Source of the DNA: Verrucomicrobiales bacterium
Lineage (GTDB): Bacteria; Verrucomicrobiota; Verrucomicrobiia; Verrucomicrobiales; DEV007
Direction: 5' to 3'
DNA length: 64,000 nt
Assembly (NCBI GenBank): GCA_029213065.1
Contig: JARGPH010000001.1
Span: 248,001 to 312,000 of the forward strand
In this document: positions 44,227 to 53,746 of the stretch, one piece after another
Layout of the letters: each line of letters begins with the position of its first letter
How positions within the stretch are numbered: the first letter of the stretch is position 1
The notes under the pieces: model-generated
What the model was told of the DNA's origin: nothing
The model's database searches: none
Seen by the model: the letters and a program-made list of their open reading frames with translations, nothing else
Program-made: the position numbers and the translations under genes

Positions 44227-45699
44227 ATGAACCCCATTCTCCAATCTCGACTGGTTCAAAACCGCCGGCACTTTTTCGGCAACTCGGCAAAAAGTATCGG
44301 CGCGGCGGCACTTTCATCACTCCTCGGAAAAGAGAGCCTGGCAAAGGAAGGAGCGACCGCTTCCGGCGATGCACTGAATGAAACGGAGTCCCGTTTCCAC
44401 CATCCCGTCAAAGCCAAGCGCATCATCTACCTTTTCCAGAGCGGTGCCCCCTCGCAGCAGGATCTCTTCGACCACAAACCGCTTCTTCAGAAACACTTCG
44501 GGGAAGACATGAGAGATCATTTCGACATGACGCAACGCGTCACGGGGATGACCGCCGGGCAGCAAACCTTCCCCCTCGCGGGAACGAAGTTCGCCTTCTC
44601 AAAGCACGGCGAAAGCGGCACCGAGATGAGTGAACTGCTTCCCCATATCGGGGGAATTTCCGATGATATCTGCCTCATTCGATCCATGTACACCGAGGCG
44701 ATCAATCACGATCCCGCGATCACTTTCTTCCAGACCGGTCATCAGCTCGCGGGTCGCCCTTCGATGGGGTCATGGCTCTCCTACGGTCTCGGCTCCGCGA
44801 ACAAAAACCTCCCCGAGTTCGTCGCCATGGTCTCGCGTGGAACGGGACGCCCCAACTGCCAACCCCTCTACGATCGCCTCTGGGGCAGCGGCTTTCTTCC
44901 CAGCCAGTATTCCGGTGTGAAGTTCATGAGCGTCGGCGATCCCGTTCTCTATCTGAACAACCCCGCCGGTTTCGATGCGAGCTCCCGTCGCCGCATGCTC
45001 GATGATCTCGAGAAGCTCAATCAGGAGCATCTCGATTCCTTTCGCGATCCCGAGATCAAAACCCGCATCGAACAGTATGAAATGGCCTACCGCATGCAAA
45101 CCTCGGTTCCGGAACTCACCGATTTTTCCGACGAGCCGAAACACATTCTTGAAATGTACGGACCCGACGTCGAAACGCGCGGCACCTATGCCTACAACTG
45201 CCTCCTCGCACGCCGCATGGCCGAGCGTGATGTCAGGTTTATTCAACTTTATCACATGGGCTGGGATCAACACTTCACCCTGCCAAAACAACTGTCAGGC
45301 CAGTGCAAAGACACCGACCGGGCTTCCGCAGCGTTGATAAAAGATCTCAAACAACGAGGCATGCTCGATGACACCCTCGTGGTCTGGGGCGGGGAATTCG
45401 GACGGACGTCCTACTGTCAGGGCAAGCTCACCAAGGATAACTACGGGCGTGACCACCACCCACGCTGCTTCTCACTCTGGATGGCAGGAGGCGGAGTGAA
45501 ACCCGGGATCACCTACGGCGCGACCGACGACTTCAGTTACAACATCACAGAGAACCCTGTTCATGTCCACGACCTCCACGCGACGATGCTGCACCAGATG
45601 GGAATCGATCACGAAAAACTGACCTATTTCTTCCAGGGAAGGCACTACCGCCTCACTGATGTTCACGGGCACATCGTCAAAGACATCCTCGGGTCGTAG
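44227..45699 (+). CDS. DUF1501 domain-containing protein (TAT-exported)
   Basis: ATG 44227 ([18 protein letters not shown], 490 residues) places the TAT motif [21 protein letters not shown] correctly, with the twin Arg near residue 14. The upstream open frame is inside the previous gene. Conserved blocks ([59 protein letters not shown]) are those of DUF1501, related to the sulfatase/alkaline-phosphatase fold. The gene pairs with the PSD1 cytochrome protein in most PVC bacteria, so a joint role is probable. Confidence 0.93.
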   Translation: MNPILQSRLVQNRRHFFGNSAKSIGAAALSSLLGKESLAKEGATASGDALNETESRFHHPVKAKRIIYLFQSGAPSQQDLFDHKPLLQKHFGEDMRDHFDMTQRVTGMTAGQQTFPLAGTKFAFSKHGESGTEMSELLPHIGGISDDICLIRSMYTEAINHDPAITFFQTGHQLAGRPSMGSWLSYGLGSANKNLPEFVAMVSRGTGRPNCQPLYDRLWGSGFLPSQYSGVKFMSVGDPVLYLNNPAGFDASSRRRMLDDLEKLNQEHLDSFRDPEIKTRIEQYEMAYRMQTSVPELTDFSDEPKHILEMYGPDVETRGTYAYNCLLARRMAERDVRFIQLYHMGWDQHFTLPKQLSGQCKDTDRASAALIKDLKQRGMLDDTLVVWGGEFGRTSYCQGKLTKDNYGRDHHPRCFSLWMAGGGVKPGITYGATDDFSYNITENPVHVHDLHATMLHQMGIDHEKLTYFFQGRHYRLTDVHGHIVKDILGS

Positions 45700-45705
45700 C
45701 GAACT

Positions 45706-46461
45706 TCACTCTTTCAAGTGGGCCACTAACTCGTGGTCGAGGCGCTTCAACTCCGCGATGACGAGTCCTGCGATCAGCGCAGCGCCTTCTTCGTTGAAAT
45801 GCGTTATGTCAGTCTCCTTCGGGTTGAAGGCAGCGCTCTTCTCCGGCCCGAGTTCATTGTGCAATTTGACGCTCTCCCCATAAAGATCCACAAACGGCAG
45901 GCCTTCTTTTTTCGCAAAGGCAGCGGCGGCATCCGCCCAGGGCTTCAGCGGGAGATAGTTTTTAACCCCCTCGGGAACGGGAGCGTCGGGTTCTGTTCGA
46001 ATGTGATCCGTCCCCGCAAAATCACGACGCGTCACCGAGCTTATGATTACAGGCTGCGTGCCGATTGCGGCGAGCGCGTCGACGTACTGCTTCAAATATT
46101 CGGGATAGGTAGTCTCAGGATCCGTCTCTCTCGCCGCCCCTTTTCCCGGCTGCCCGTTATGACCAAACTGAATCAAAGCAAAATCGGGGCGTTCTTTGAT
46201 AACCGCCGGTAGACGGTCCTCAGCAAGCCAGCTCTTCGCGCTTCTTCCGCCTGCGGCATGGTTCGAAACCACCACCGAAGCATCGAAGGCCTCCGCAAAA
46301 GCCTTCCCCCACCCCGCCGCATCGGTAACGGTCGAGTCCCCAATCAGCGCCACTTTGATCACTTCTGCCGAAGGGTCATCCTTGTCGTTGGCTACCAGGG
46401 CGGGCACTGCCATGGCAACAAACATCACTCCGAAAATCACTAATTTCATACACCCGTTCAT
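45706..46461 (-). CDS. SGNH-hydrolase (rhamnogalacturonan acetylesterase-like)
   Basis: The GDSL esterase has a signal peptide (MKLVIFGVMFVAMAVPALVAND, beginning either at 46461 or 46449). Catalytic Ser is in ALIGDSTVTD, Gly in HAAGGRSAKSW, Asn in IQFGHNGQPGKG, and Asp/His in the C-terminal DITHFNEEGAAL. These match rhamnogalacturonan acetylesterases that remove acetyl groups from pectin side-chains or other glycans. Neighbours are glycan-active enzymes. It is convergent with the DUF1501 gene. Confidence 0.88.
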   Translation of the reverse strand: MNGCMKLVIFGVMFVAMAVPALVANDKDDPSAEVIKVALIGDSTVTDAAGWGKAFAEAFDASVVVSNHAAGGRSAKSWLAEDRLPAVIKERPDFALIQFGHNGQPGKGAARETDPETTYPEYLKQYVDALAAIGTQPVIISSVTRRDFAGTDHIRTEPDAPVPEGVKNYLPLKPWADAAAAFAKKEGLPFVDLYGESVKLHNELGPEKSAAFNPKETDITHFNEEGAALIAGLVIAELKRLDHELVAHLKE

Positions 46462-46534
46462 AGCCTGAATTTTCGAGAATCCCCTTCCTCCCGCAAGCTT
46501 GCTTTCTACGCATTCAGGGGAAACATTGATTCTC

Positions 46535-46903
46535 ATGAATGATGTCGAACAGCTTCGGAATTTTGCCCTGAGTCTCCCCGAGACAACCGAGGAGACACCC
46601 TTCGGCCCCGATGTCGCCGTTTACAAAGTCGCCGGAAAAATGTTCGGAACACTCTCGCCCGAAGACGTCCCCGTTCCCATGAATCTGAAATGCGATCCTG
46701 AGCGTGCCATTGAACTCCGCGATGAACACGAAGCCATTCTTCCCGGCTTTCACATGAACAAAAAGCACTGGAACACGCTCAAGTTGGACGGATCACTCAA
46801 GGATGACTTTGTAATCGAACTGATTAGACACTCCTACGATCTCGTCGTCGCGGGGCACACCAGGGCGATCCGGGAACGCCTTCTCAAAGCAATCGATTCC
46901 TGA
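46535..46903 (+). CDS. MmcQ/YjbR family DNA-binding-fold protein
   Basis: The 122-residue protein has the YjbR/CyaY-like fold: NFALSLPETTEETPFGPDVAVYKVAGKMFG, then NLKCDPERAIELRD, and HMNKKHWNTLKLDGSLKDDFVIELIRHSYDLV, here quoted around the conserved KHWN. The family's role is unclear, though it is often called DNA-binding. ATG 46535 was chosen over 46499, where the longer frame overlaps the divergent gene's leader. Confidence 0.85.
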   Translation: MNDVEQLRNFALSLPETTEETPFGPDVAVYKVAGKMFGTLSPEDVPVPMNLKCDPERAIELRDEHEAILPGFHMNKKHWNTLKLDGSLKDDFVIELIRHSYDLVVAGHTRAIRERLLKAIDS

Positions 46904-46912
46904 GACAACGCA

Positions 46913-49900
46913 CTATTCAAACAACTGCTCCGAGATCTCTTTCAACTCCTCCGGCGCGATTTTCTGCACTTTACGGTCATAGGTAAGTAACCCGTTAATC
47001 TCGCCTTCGACGTCAGTCGTCTGCGTGTAGATCCCTGCGGCAATTCCCTCACCCTTCAATTTCGCGAGCATCTCGATTGAGGTCCGGTAGCGCTCCAGCC
47101 ATTCCGTCTTGTCTTTGGGCAATCCGCCGTATCCCCAGTTCCTCGTTTTCGTGTCCCAGACGTGTCCCTTCACGGGAAAACCGTGACCACCGAACTCGCC
47201 CATCACTTTCACGAAGTCGGTGAAGCGTCCGCCTTCCCCGTCACCAAAAGGAAACTCGGGATGAGGATAATGATGGGCATCGACAATGTGACCGCCCGGA
47301 AAGAAATTCCCTCCGCTCGCAATGTTGACCTGACGGGTCTTGTCGTAATCCGTCGTCCACTTACCCACCTCGAGAGTCTGGTGCTGCCCCCAGCGTTCAT
47401 TGAAAGGCACCCACTGCACAATCGAAGGATGATTGTGCAGCGTATCCATCATCAACTTCAACTCGGACATGAACTGCGCATGAGCACCCTCCGGCCATTC
47501 CACCGTGGGAGGATTCGGCTTCAAGCGGGTCCACTCGGGGTTATCAGCCATTGCACTGACCTGGTCCTGCCACACTAACATCCCCATTTTATCGCAGTGA
47601 TAGTAATAGCGGCGCGGCTCGACTTTGATGTGCTTCCGGATTGTGTTGAATCCCGCGTCTTTCAAAAACTGAATATCGGATACCATTGCCTCCTCTGAAG
47701 GCGGAGTGAGCAATCCGTCAGGCCACCATCCCTGGTCAAGTGTTCCCCAGTGAAAAATCGGATTCCCGTTCAAGGTGAAACGCCAGTGTCCCGCATCGTC
47801 CTTTTCAATTCCTGTTTCACGAATCCCGAAGTAGGAGTGCACGACATCCTTCCCCGCTGTGATCCGGAGGTCGTAGAGATTCGGTTGATGAGGACTCCAC
47901 AACCTCGGGTTCGGCACCGTGATTTCAAAAACGCCTTCTTTCCCTTTTTTCCCTGCCATTTCATCCCCACGATGCAGGACCATCACTTCGATGTCGTCTC
48001 CACGACCATAACCGTCGAGCGTCACCGCAACCGTGATTCGACCACTCGCTTTCGTCGACACCTTCACGTGATCAATGTGGAGGGCGGGCACCTCCTCCAT
48101 CCAAACGGTCTGCCAAATCCCCGAAACAGGCGTGTAGAAAATTCCTTTCGGATTGAGTCGTTGTTTACCGTGCAATTGATAAGCACCCTCCTGATCCGTC
48201 GCATCAGTCACCTTCACGACGACGGTGTTTTCGCCTGATTTCGCCGCATCGGTAATCTCAAAACGAAACGGTAAATTACCACCCGTGTTCCGCCCCACCT
48301 CGACACCGTTGACCCACACGGCACACTCATAGTCGACTGCCTCAAAATTCAGGAAGTAACGCATCCCCTCCTTCTTCTCCATTCTCATCGTGCGCTGATA
48401 CCACAGCGCATCATCCGGAGTGAAACGTCGCTCAACACCGGAAAGCGGAGCCTCGATCGCAAAGGGCACGAGGATCTCGCCGTCCCAGTCCCCGGGCACC
48501 TCGCTCCCTTCCTTCGGCACCACCGCGTAATTCCACATTCCGTTCAAATTCGTCCAGTTCTCCCGACGCAACTGCGGGCGCGGGTAGGCATCCCAGACAT
48601 TCGCCGCCGTTACCTTCTCCGCCCAGGGAGTTCGCATCACCACCTTGGGAACGATCACTTCGACTTTGTGATCAATGAGCTTTCCATTGAAGCGATGGGG
48701 CGCTTTGTAATCTCCCACTGCATGCACTCCGTCACCGCCGAGGAAAAGCCCGAGGCCCGGCTGTTCGGCGAGAAAGCCGTCGATCTCCCCACTCGCGACC
48801 GGCTTTCCGTTCACCGACAAGGTGATCTCTTTTTCACTGACATGAACACGAAGGGCAACCTTTCCCTTCACCGGTTTCTCAGATGCCACCACAGTGAGCT
48901 TGCTCTTATTCCGCCACGCAAAGGAAGGACGCCCCTCTTTGAAATACAGCGAGTAGCCAAACGCGTTTCCTCCCTGAGCGAGAACAACTCCGTTCGGTTT
49001 CGGAGCACGCACGTTCGCCGTCACTGTGAATTCCCTCCCGACGATCTGAGGCGGATTGGGCTCCGGTTTGAGAGCGGACGGATTGCCATGTTCATCAGCA
49101 TTTGCGCCATTTGCACCTGCAGCCGACGAAGGACTTCCCTTCCCGCGCGGATAGACACCGACCCGATTCGCCCACGCTTCCCACAAGCGAGCCATCGACT
49201 GGACCGTCTCAGGATTCGCCGCAGCGAGATCATGCATTTCGGTTCGGTCGCGCTCCATATCATAAAGCTCCCACTGCTTCTGATTCGTCCCCGCCAGCAT
49301 TGCGACCTCTTTCCCCACCAGCTTCCACTTCCCGTCGCGAACCGAGGCATTGGTTTCGTGTTCGAGGAAAATGGGGTCAGGACGATTCAGAGGCTTCGCC
49401 CCGAAAGCAGGCCGGAGAGAAATTCCATCGAGAGCGGGAATGTCATTTCCGCGCATTTTCTCCGGATACGTTGCCCCTGCCACATCCAGAATCGTCGGCA
49501 TGATATCGATAAGCTGACCGGGTTCGCCATACCAGTCGGCACGGGGCTCGATCTCAGCCGGCCAATGCATGAAGAACGGCGTCGCCGATCCACCTTCGTG
49601 GGTGAAGTGCTTATAGTAGCGGAAAGGAGTGCTTCCCGCGTTCGCCCAGGCCTCGCCATAGCTGTTATTGTCGCTTTGATTGCGTTTCTCAATATCCAGG
49701 AAGGCACCGCGCCCCAGGATGCCACCTTCCTGACAGGCTCCATTATCCGAAAGAAAAAGGATCAAGGTGTTCTCATAAGCGTTTTCCGCTTTCAGATTTT
49801 CAATCAACTTTCCAATATTGTGATCCACCCGGTCAACCATCGCAGCATAGACCGCCATCTTGAGATCCATCTCATCCTGCTTTTTCTCGTCGAGAGAATC

Positions 49901-50749
49901 CCAGTCGGGAATCCCCGGTGTCCTCGGGGAAAGCGGCCAGTCCTGATCGATCAAACCAAGCTCGATCTGCTTCGCATAGCGAGCCTCCCGCAAGACCTCC
50001 CACCCCTCCTTGTATTTTCCCCGATACCTTGCGATGTCATCCTCAAAAGCCTGCAATGGCCAATGCGGCGCGGTGTAGGCGAGGTAGAGAAAGAAAGGAT
50101 CCTCAGCGCGTTCCTTTCGATGTTCACTGACAAACTGAATCGCGTAATCGGTGAACGCATCGGTCGTGTAGTAATCCTCATCCGTCGTGCTCACGGGAGG
50201 GTCGACCGGCTCATTTCCCAAAGAAATACCACGGTCGCCATGAGGGTGAAAAAATCGTGTAGCCCCGGTAACACAACCATAATATTTTTCGAATCCGCGC
50301 TGCATCGGCCAGTCGGATTTATCACCGGCACCGAGATGCCATTTTCCCGTCATGAGTGTTCCATACCCGGCTTCCTTCAGCGCCTCCGCAATCGTCACAC
50401 ACGACTCGTTGAGATGCCCCAGATAAGCCGGCGGTTCGCTTTTCCCACGCTTGCTTCCGGGAGGCTGAGTCATCCAACCGATCCCCGTTTCATGGGGATG
50501 AAGCCCCGTCATCAACGTGGCCCGGGTCGGACAACACCTCCCCGAATTGTAGAATTGAGAAAACCTCACCCCACCGGCAGCAAGGGCGTCAATGTTAGGT
50601 GTTTCAATCTCACTGCCATGATAACCGAGATCGGAAAACCCGAGGTCATCGAGCATGATCAAAATCACATTGGGACGCTCAGCAGCCTCCATGGGCATTA
50701 GAAAGAGAAGACTGCAGGCGAAAAAGAAAACGGATAATCGATTCATCAA
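46913..50749 (-). CDS. Sulfatase - laminin-G-like - GH2 glycoside hydrolase fusion
   Basis: The 1278-residue exported protein has a signal peptide (LSVFFFACSLLFLMPMEAA). Sulfatase domain about 24-520: ILIMLDDLGFSDLGYHG, formylglycine C72 in GRCCPTRATLMTGLHPHETG, GKWHLGAGD, ILFLSDNGACQEGG. A short sheet domain about 560-700 (FTVTANVRAPKPNGVVLAQGG, GKVALRVHVSEKEITLSVNGK) separates it from a GH2 module about 720-1278: sugar-binding fold (VDYECAVWVNGVEVGRNTGGN), acid/base Glu in VPFNERWGQHQT and nucleophile Glu in VMGEFGGHG. One polypeptide could desulfate and cleave a sulfated galactan- or glycosaminoglycan-type substrate. Both active sites look intact. Confidence 0.9.
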   Translation of the reverse strand: MMNRLSVFFFACSLLFLMPMEAAERPNVILIMLDDLGFSDLGYHGSEIETPNIDALAAGGVRFSQFYNSGRCCPTRATLMTGLHPHETGIGWMTQPPGSKRGKSEPPAYLGHLNESCVTIAEALKEAGYGTLMTGKWHLGAGDKSDWPMQRGFEKYYGCVTGATRFFHPHGDRGISLGNEPVDPPVSTTDEDYYTTDAFTDYAIQFVSEHRKERAEDPFFLYLAYTAPHWPLQAFEDDIARYRGKYKEGWEVLREARYAKQIELGLIDQDWPLSPRTPGIPDWDSLDEKKQDEMDLKMAVYAAMVDRVDHNIGKLIENLKAENAYENTLILFLSDNGACQEGGILGRGAFLDIEKRNQSDNNSYGEAWANAGSTPFRYYKHFTHEGGSATPFFMHWPAEIEPRADWYGEPGQLIDIMPTILDVAGATYPEKMRGNDIPALDGISLRPAFGAKPLNRPDPIFLEHETNASVRDGKWKLVGKEVAMLAGTNQKQWELYDMERDRTEMHDLAAANPETVQSMARLWEAWANRVGVYPRGKGSPSSAAGANGANADEHGNPSALKPEPNPPQIVGREFTVTANVRAPKPNGVVLAQGGNAFGYSLYFKEGRPSFAWRNKSKLTVVASEKPVKGKVALRVHVSEKEITLSVNGKPVASGEIDGFLAEQPGLGLFLGGDGVHAVGDYKAPHRFNGKLIDHKVEVIVPKVVMRTPWAEKVTAANVWDAYPRPQLRRENWTNLNGMWNYAVVPKEGSEVPGDWDGEILVPFAIEAPLSGVERRFTPDDALWYQRTMRMEKKEGMRYFLNFEAVDYECAVWVNGVEVGRNTGGNLPFRFEITDAAKSGENTVVVKVTDATDQEGAYQLHGKQRLNPKGIFYTPVSGIWQTVWMEEVPALHIDHVKVSTKASGRITVAVTLDGYGRGDDIEVMVLHRGDEMAGKKGKEGVFEITVPNPRLWSPHQPNLYDLRITAGKDVVHSYFGIRETGIEKDDAGHWRFTLNGNPIFHWGTLDQGWWPDGLLTPPSEEAMVSDIQFLKDAGFNTIRKHIKVEPRRYYYHCDKMGMLVWQDQVSAMADNPEWTRLKPNPPTVEWPEGAHAQFMSELKLMMDTLHNHPSIVQWVPFNERWGQHQTLEVGKWTTDYDKTRQVNIASGGNFFPGGHIVDAHHYPHPEFPFGDGEGGRFTDFVKVMGEFGGHGFPVKGHVWDTKTRNWGYGGLPKDKTEWLERYRTSIEMLAKLKGEGIAAGIYTQTTDVEGEINGLLTYDRKVQKIAPEELKEISEQLFE

Positions 50750-50760
50750 ATCAAACAGGG

Positions 50761-50786
50761 TCAGGTCAGTGATTCAACAGGGTTGA
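50761..50786 (+). repeat. Dispersed intergenic repeat, copy 3
   Basis: TCAGGTCAGTGATTCA (50761-50776) joined to AACAGGGTTGA (50776-50786), preceded by another AAACAGGG. One mismatch in 16 separates the first block from 15064-15079. It lies just upstream of the sulfatase-GH2 start. Confidence 0.6.
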
Positions 50787-50903
50787 GTCGTCCACAGTGA
50801 GCGCTAAGGTCATTCAAATCAATGAGTCGCTTTGTCGTTTACAGTCGAACTCTTTAAGAAATCGGACAGCCCCGGAAAGGGCTCGCCCTCCCCTCACAGG
50901 CCT

Positions 50904-52302
50904 CTATTTGGCTTTCTTCTTAGCCGGAGAGAAAAGAGGATCGCCACCGGCCTGAGGCGTCCGACCGGTCTCAAACAAAGGGGCCAGCCTCGCAACCACA
51001 TCCGGGAATTCTTCAGCGAGATTCTCTGTCTCCGCGATGTCTTTTGAGAGATCGTAAAGCTCGATCTGCATCGCCTTTTTGCCCTTCTGTGTTTTAAGGC
51101 GATGAATCTTCCAGTCACCCTGACGAATCGCCTGCCAGCCGCCTTTTCCGACATTCTCCCAATAGAGGAACTCATGTGACTTCTGCTCTGCGGTTTCCCC
51201 GTAAAGGGTAGGAAGGAAACTGATTCCATCAATCCCCGCAGGAACGTCTGCCCCCGTCAACTCGGCGAGGGTGGGCATGACATCCCATTGCGCGGAAACA
51301 TGGTCGGTTTCCGATCCCGCTTCAATTTTCCCCGGCCAGCGTGCAATCATCGGGCAGCGAATCCCCCCCCTCATAAAAATCAAATTTGATCCCGCGAAAG
51401 ACACCATTCCCGTCAAAGAACTCCGGGTCAGCGCCTCCGGCGGGGGTTGGCCCGTTATCGCTCGTGAAAACAATTAACGTGTTATCCGCCAACCCTAACT
51501 CATCCACCAAATCGACAATTCGCCCGACGTCACGATCGAGCCGCGAAACCATTCCGGCAAAGGCCGCGTGCGGCGTCTTTTGATGAATGTAGTGCTGACC
51601 ACCCGGCTTTCCGTAGGGCTTCGTTTCCTCAACCTTTCCGACCCAGGGTTCAACGGAATCCGGAGGCACATCAAGATCGACATGGACAAGAGTAAACGGC
51701 ACATAGAGGAAGAAAGGCTGATCCTGATTGTCTTCGATAAAGGTCAGGGCTTCGCGCGTGAATTCATCATGACTGTAATGAGTCCGGAATTCTTCGTTCC
51801 CAGGATAGATAACCTTCTCCTCATTTCGCCACATGAAGGGCGGGTAATGCTTGTGCGCATTGCGTTGATTGAGGTAGCCGAAGAAATGATCGAAACCCTG
51901 ATACCAGGGCACTCCGGTGGTGCCTTCTTCACCGACGCCCCATTTCCCGATCGCAGCGGTTTTGTAACCCGCATTTTTCAACACCTCCCCCACGGTGACG
52001 TCCTGATCGAGCAAGGGACCGTCGCCATTCGAACGAACGCGCGTATGCCCCGTGTGCTGCCCGGTCATAAGACAACTGCGAGTCGGAGCGCAGGATGAAC
52101 TGCCCGAGTAATGCTGAGTAAATCGCATTCCCTCCTTCGCGAGCTGATCAATTCGCGGTGTCTTCAGAAGGGTCTGTCCGTAACACCCGACATCTCCGAC
52201 ACCAAGGTCGTCCGCGAGGATATAGATAATATTCGGCTTTTCCGCTGAAGAGACGACCAGCGGAAACAGTAGAACCAGAAAAAGCGGGAGAATACGCCTC
52301 AT
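50904..52302 (-). pseudogene. Secreted sulfatase, split by a one-base frameshift in an 8-G tract
   Basis: ATG 52302 (MRRILPLFLVLLFPLVVSSAEKPN) opens with a signal peptide, then YILADDLGVGDVGCYG, formylglycine C71 (SSCAPTRSCLMTGQ), GKWGVGEEGTTG and VFTSDNGPTPAGGADP. After GIKFDFYEGG the frame turns to a stop at 51322. The expected continuation GIRCPMIARWPGK ... ELYDLSKDIAETENLAEEFPD is in the next frame, ending at 50904. Removing one C from the run of eight (51363-51370) restores a normal 465-residue sulfatase. It may be a pseudogene, a slippage-controlled gene or an assembly error. Follows the Gfo/Idh/MocA gene by 19 bases. Confidence 0.88.
51363..51370 (-). other. Homopolymeric G8 tract at the sulfatase frameshift
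   Basis: On the minus strand GA is followed by eight G residues and ATTCGC. Seven G would keep EGGIRCPM in frame; eight gives EGGDSL and an early stop. This is the place where the frame changes. Confidence 0.85.
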
Positions 52303-52321
52303 AGAATCACTTCGAGTTAAA

Positions 52322-53683
52322 TCAGGCATCGAGCGACCAGCCTTCACGGTAGGAGCGCCCGAGGTATTTCTCCATTTCCGGAGCGTTCGGGAATTTCATA
52401 TTTTTCGCATCCCATTCGAGCTTTTTACCGGCACGGAAAGCGACGTTACCGAGGTGATTTGCCTCCGTCAAAGGTCCCGAGTAGCTGAACTCACAAAGCG
52501 GCCTCGGTCCTTCGCCCTTGCAGGCGAGAATCCACTCAGCCTGCTGCCCGGGCGACGGGTCAATGTAAGGCGTGGGCGGAGTAAAGCCTGAGAACTTATC
52601 TTCCGGGAGCAATTGCAGCTTACTGTAATCGGCGAGGAGCATTCCCTCGTCGCCGACGAAGAGGCAGCCTTCGTTCCATTGCGGGATCCTGCCGTCTTTC
52701 CACAGCGCCGGTTTTTCTGAACCCTGATACCATGTCAAAGTCACCGGTGGCAGCTTCCCGCGTTTCCCATACTCATACTTCGCCCACATCGATGCAGGGG
52801 CAATGTCAGGGTGAGCCGCGTGAGGTCCGCCCGCTTCGATGCTCAAAGGCGCATCGAGTTTCAAAGCCCAGAATGGCAGGTCATTCCGATGACTCCCCAG
52901 ATCTGACATCGTTCCATTTCCAAAATCCCACCAGCGATACCAGCGGGGACCGGGAAAATACCATTCGTGAAAATCACGATACGGAGCCGGCCCGATCCAG
53001 GTATCCCAGTCGAGGCCATCGGGAACCGGCATGGCATCTTTCGGCGTATCGGGTGTGTAAATAAGATCTTTGTTAGCCTTTGCCTCCTCCTCCGTCTGAT
53101 GCCCCCAGGCCCGGCTCGTCCAGACATGAGTCTCACGAACCGCACCGATCGCTCCGCTTTCAATCAGCTCGACGACACGACGAAAATTCTCCCCTGCATG
53201 AATCTGGGTTCCCATCTGGGTCATCAACCCGGGACGCTTCGCTGCTTCTTCAGTGATAAGGCGACACTCGTGAACATCACGGGTCAGTGGCTTTTCGCTG
53301 TAGACGTGCTTTCCGGCACGGAGAGCGGGAAGGGTGACAAAGGCGTGGGTGTGCTCGGTCGTCGAGACAACCACAGCGTCGATATCTTCGAGCTGACCTA
53401 ACAAATCACGAAAATCCCCGTAACTTCTCGCCTTCGGAGCCGTCTCCATTGCCTTCCCGAGATTGATCTCGTTCACATCGCACATTGCGATGATGTCCTC
53501 TCCCAGTTCAGAGACAGCTTTGACATGGGCACGCCCCCTACCGCCAACACCGACGAGTGCGACATTCAATTTTGAATTGGGGGACTGAGAACGCGTGATC
53601 GCCGGAAAACTGAAGGTGGACGCCGCGGCGACAGCACTGGTCTGCAGTATCTTCCGGCGCGAGGGCAAAGTAGGTTGCTTCAT
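52322..53683 (-). CDS. Gfo/Idh/MocA family oxidoreductase (TAT-exported)
   Basis: The 453-residue protein begins with a TAT signal (PSRRKILQTSAVAAASTFSFPA). The Rossmann fold follows (LNVALVGVGGRGRAHVKAVSEL; DIIAMCDVN) with the sugar-binding EKPLTRDVHEC and the downstream WDFGNGTMSDLGSH. The C-terminal domain is the DUF-type seen in PVC homologues. Such enzymes interconvert sugars through keto intermediates with tightly bound NAD. It is the second gene of a likely unit: dimethylformamidase-like, then this, then the split sulfatase. Confidence 0.92.
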   Translation of the reverse strand: MKQPTLPSRRKILQTSAVAAASTFSFPAITRSQSPNSKLNVALVGVGGRGRAHVKAVSELGEDIIAMCDVNEINLGKAMETAPKARSYGDFRDLLGQLEDIDAVVVSTTEHTHAFVTLPALRAGKHVYSEKPLTRDVHECRLITEEAAKRPGLMTQMGTQIHAGENFRRVVELIESGAIGAVRETHVWTSRAWGHQTEEEAKANKDLIYTPDTPKDAMPVPDGLDWDTWIGPAPYRDFHEWYFPGPRWYRWWDFGNGTMSDLGSHRNDLPFWALKLDAPLSIEAGGPHAAHPDIAPASMWAKYEYGKRGKLPPVTLTWYQGSEKPALWKDGRIPQWNEGCLFVGDEGMLLADYSKLQLLPEDKFSGFTPPTPYIDPSPGQQAEWILACKGEGPRPLCEFSYSGPLTEANHLGNVAFRAGKKLEWDAKNMKFPNAPEMEKYLGRSYREGWSLDA

Positions 53684-53746
53684 GGCCGGATCATAAAAAC
53701 GGGATCACTTTTCGGAAAGGCGATAGCGGGCGCAATTGCGGAAGTC

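Noticed and set aside
48668-50701. 677-codon plus-strand frame
   Set aside because: Antisense to the sulfatase-GH2 gene, whose motifs prove the minus strand; the long frame has no family signature.
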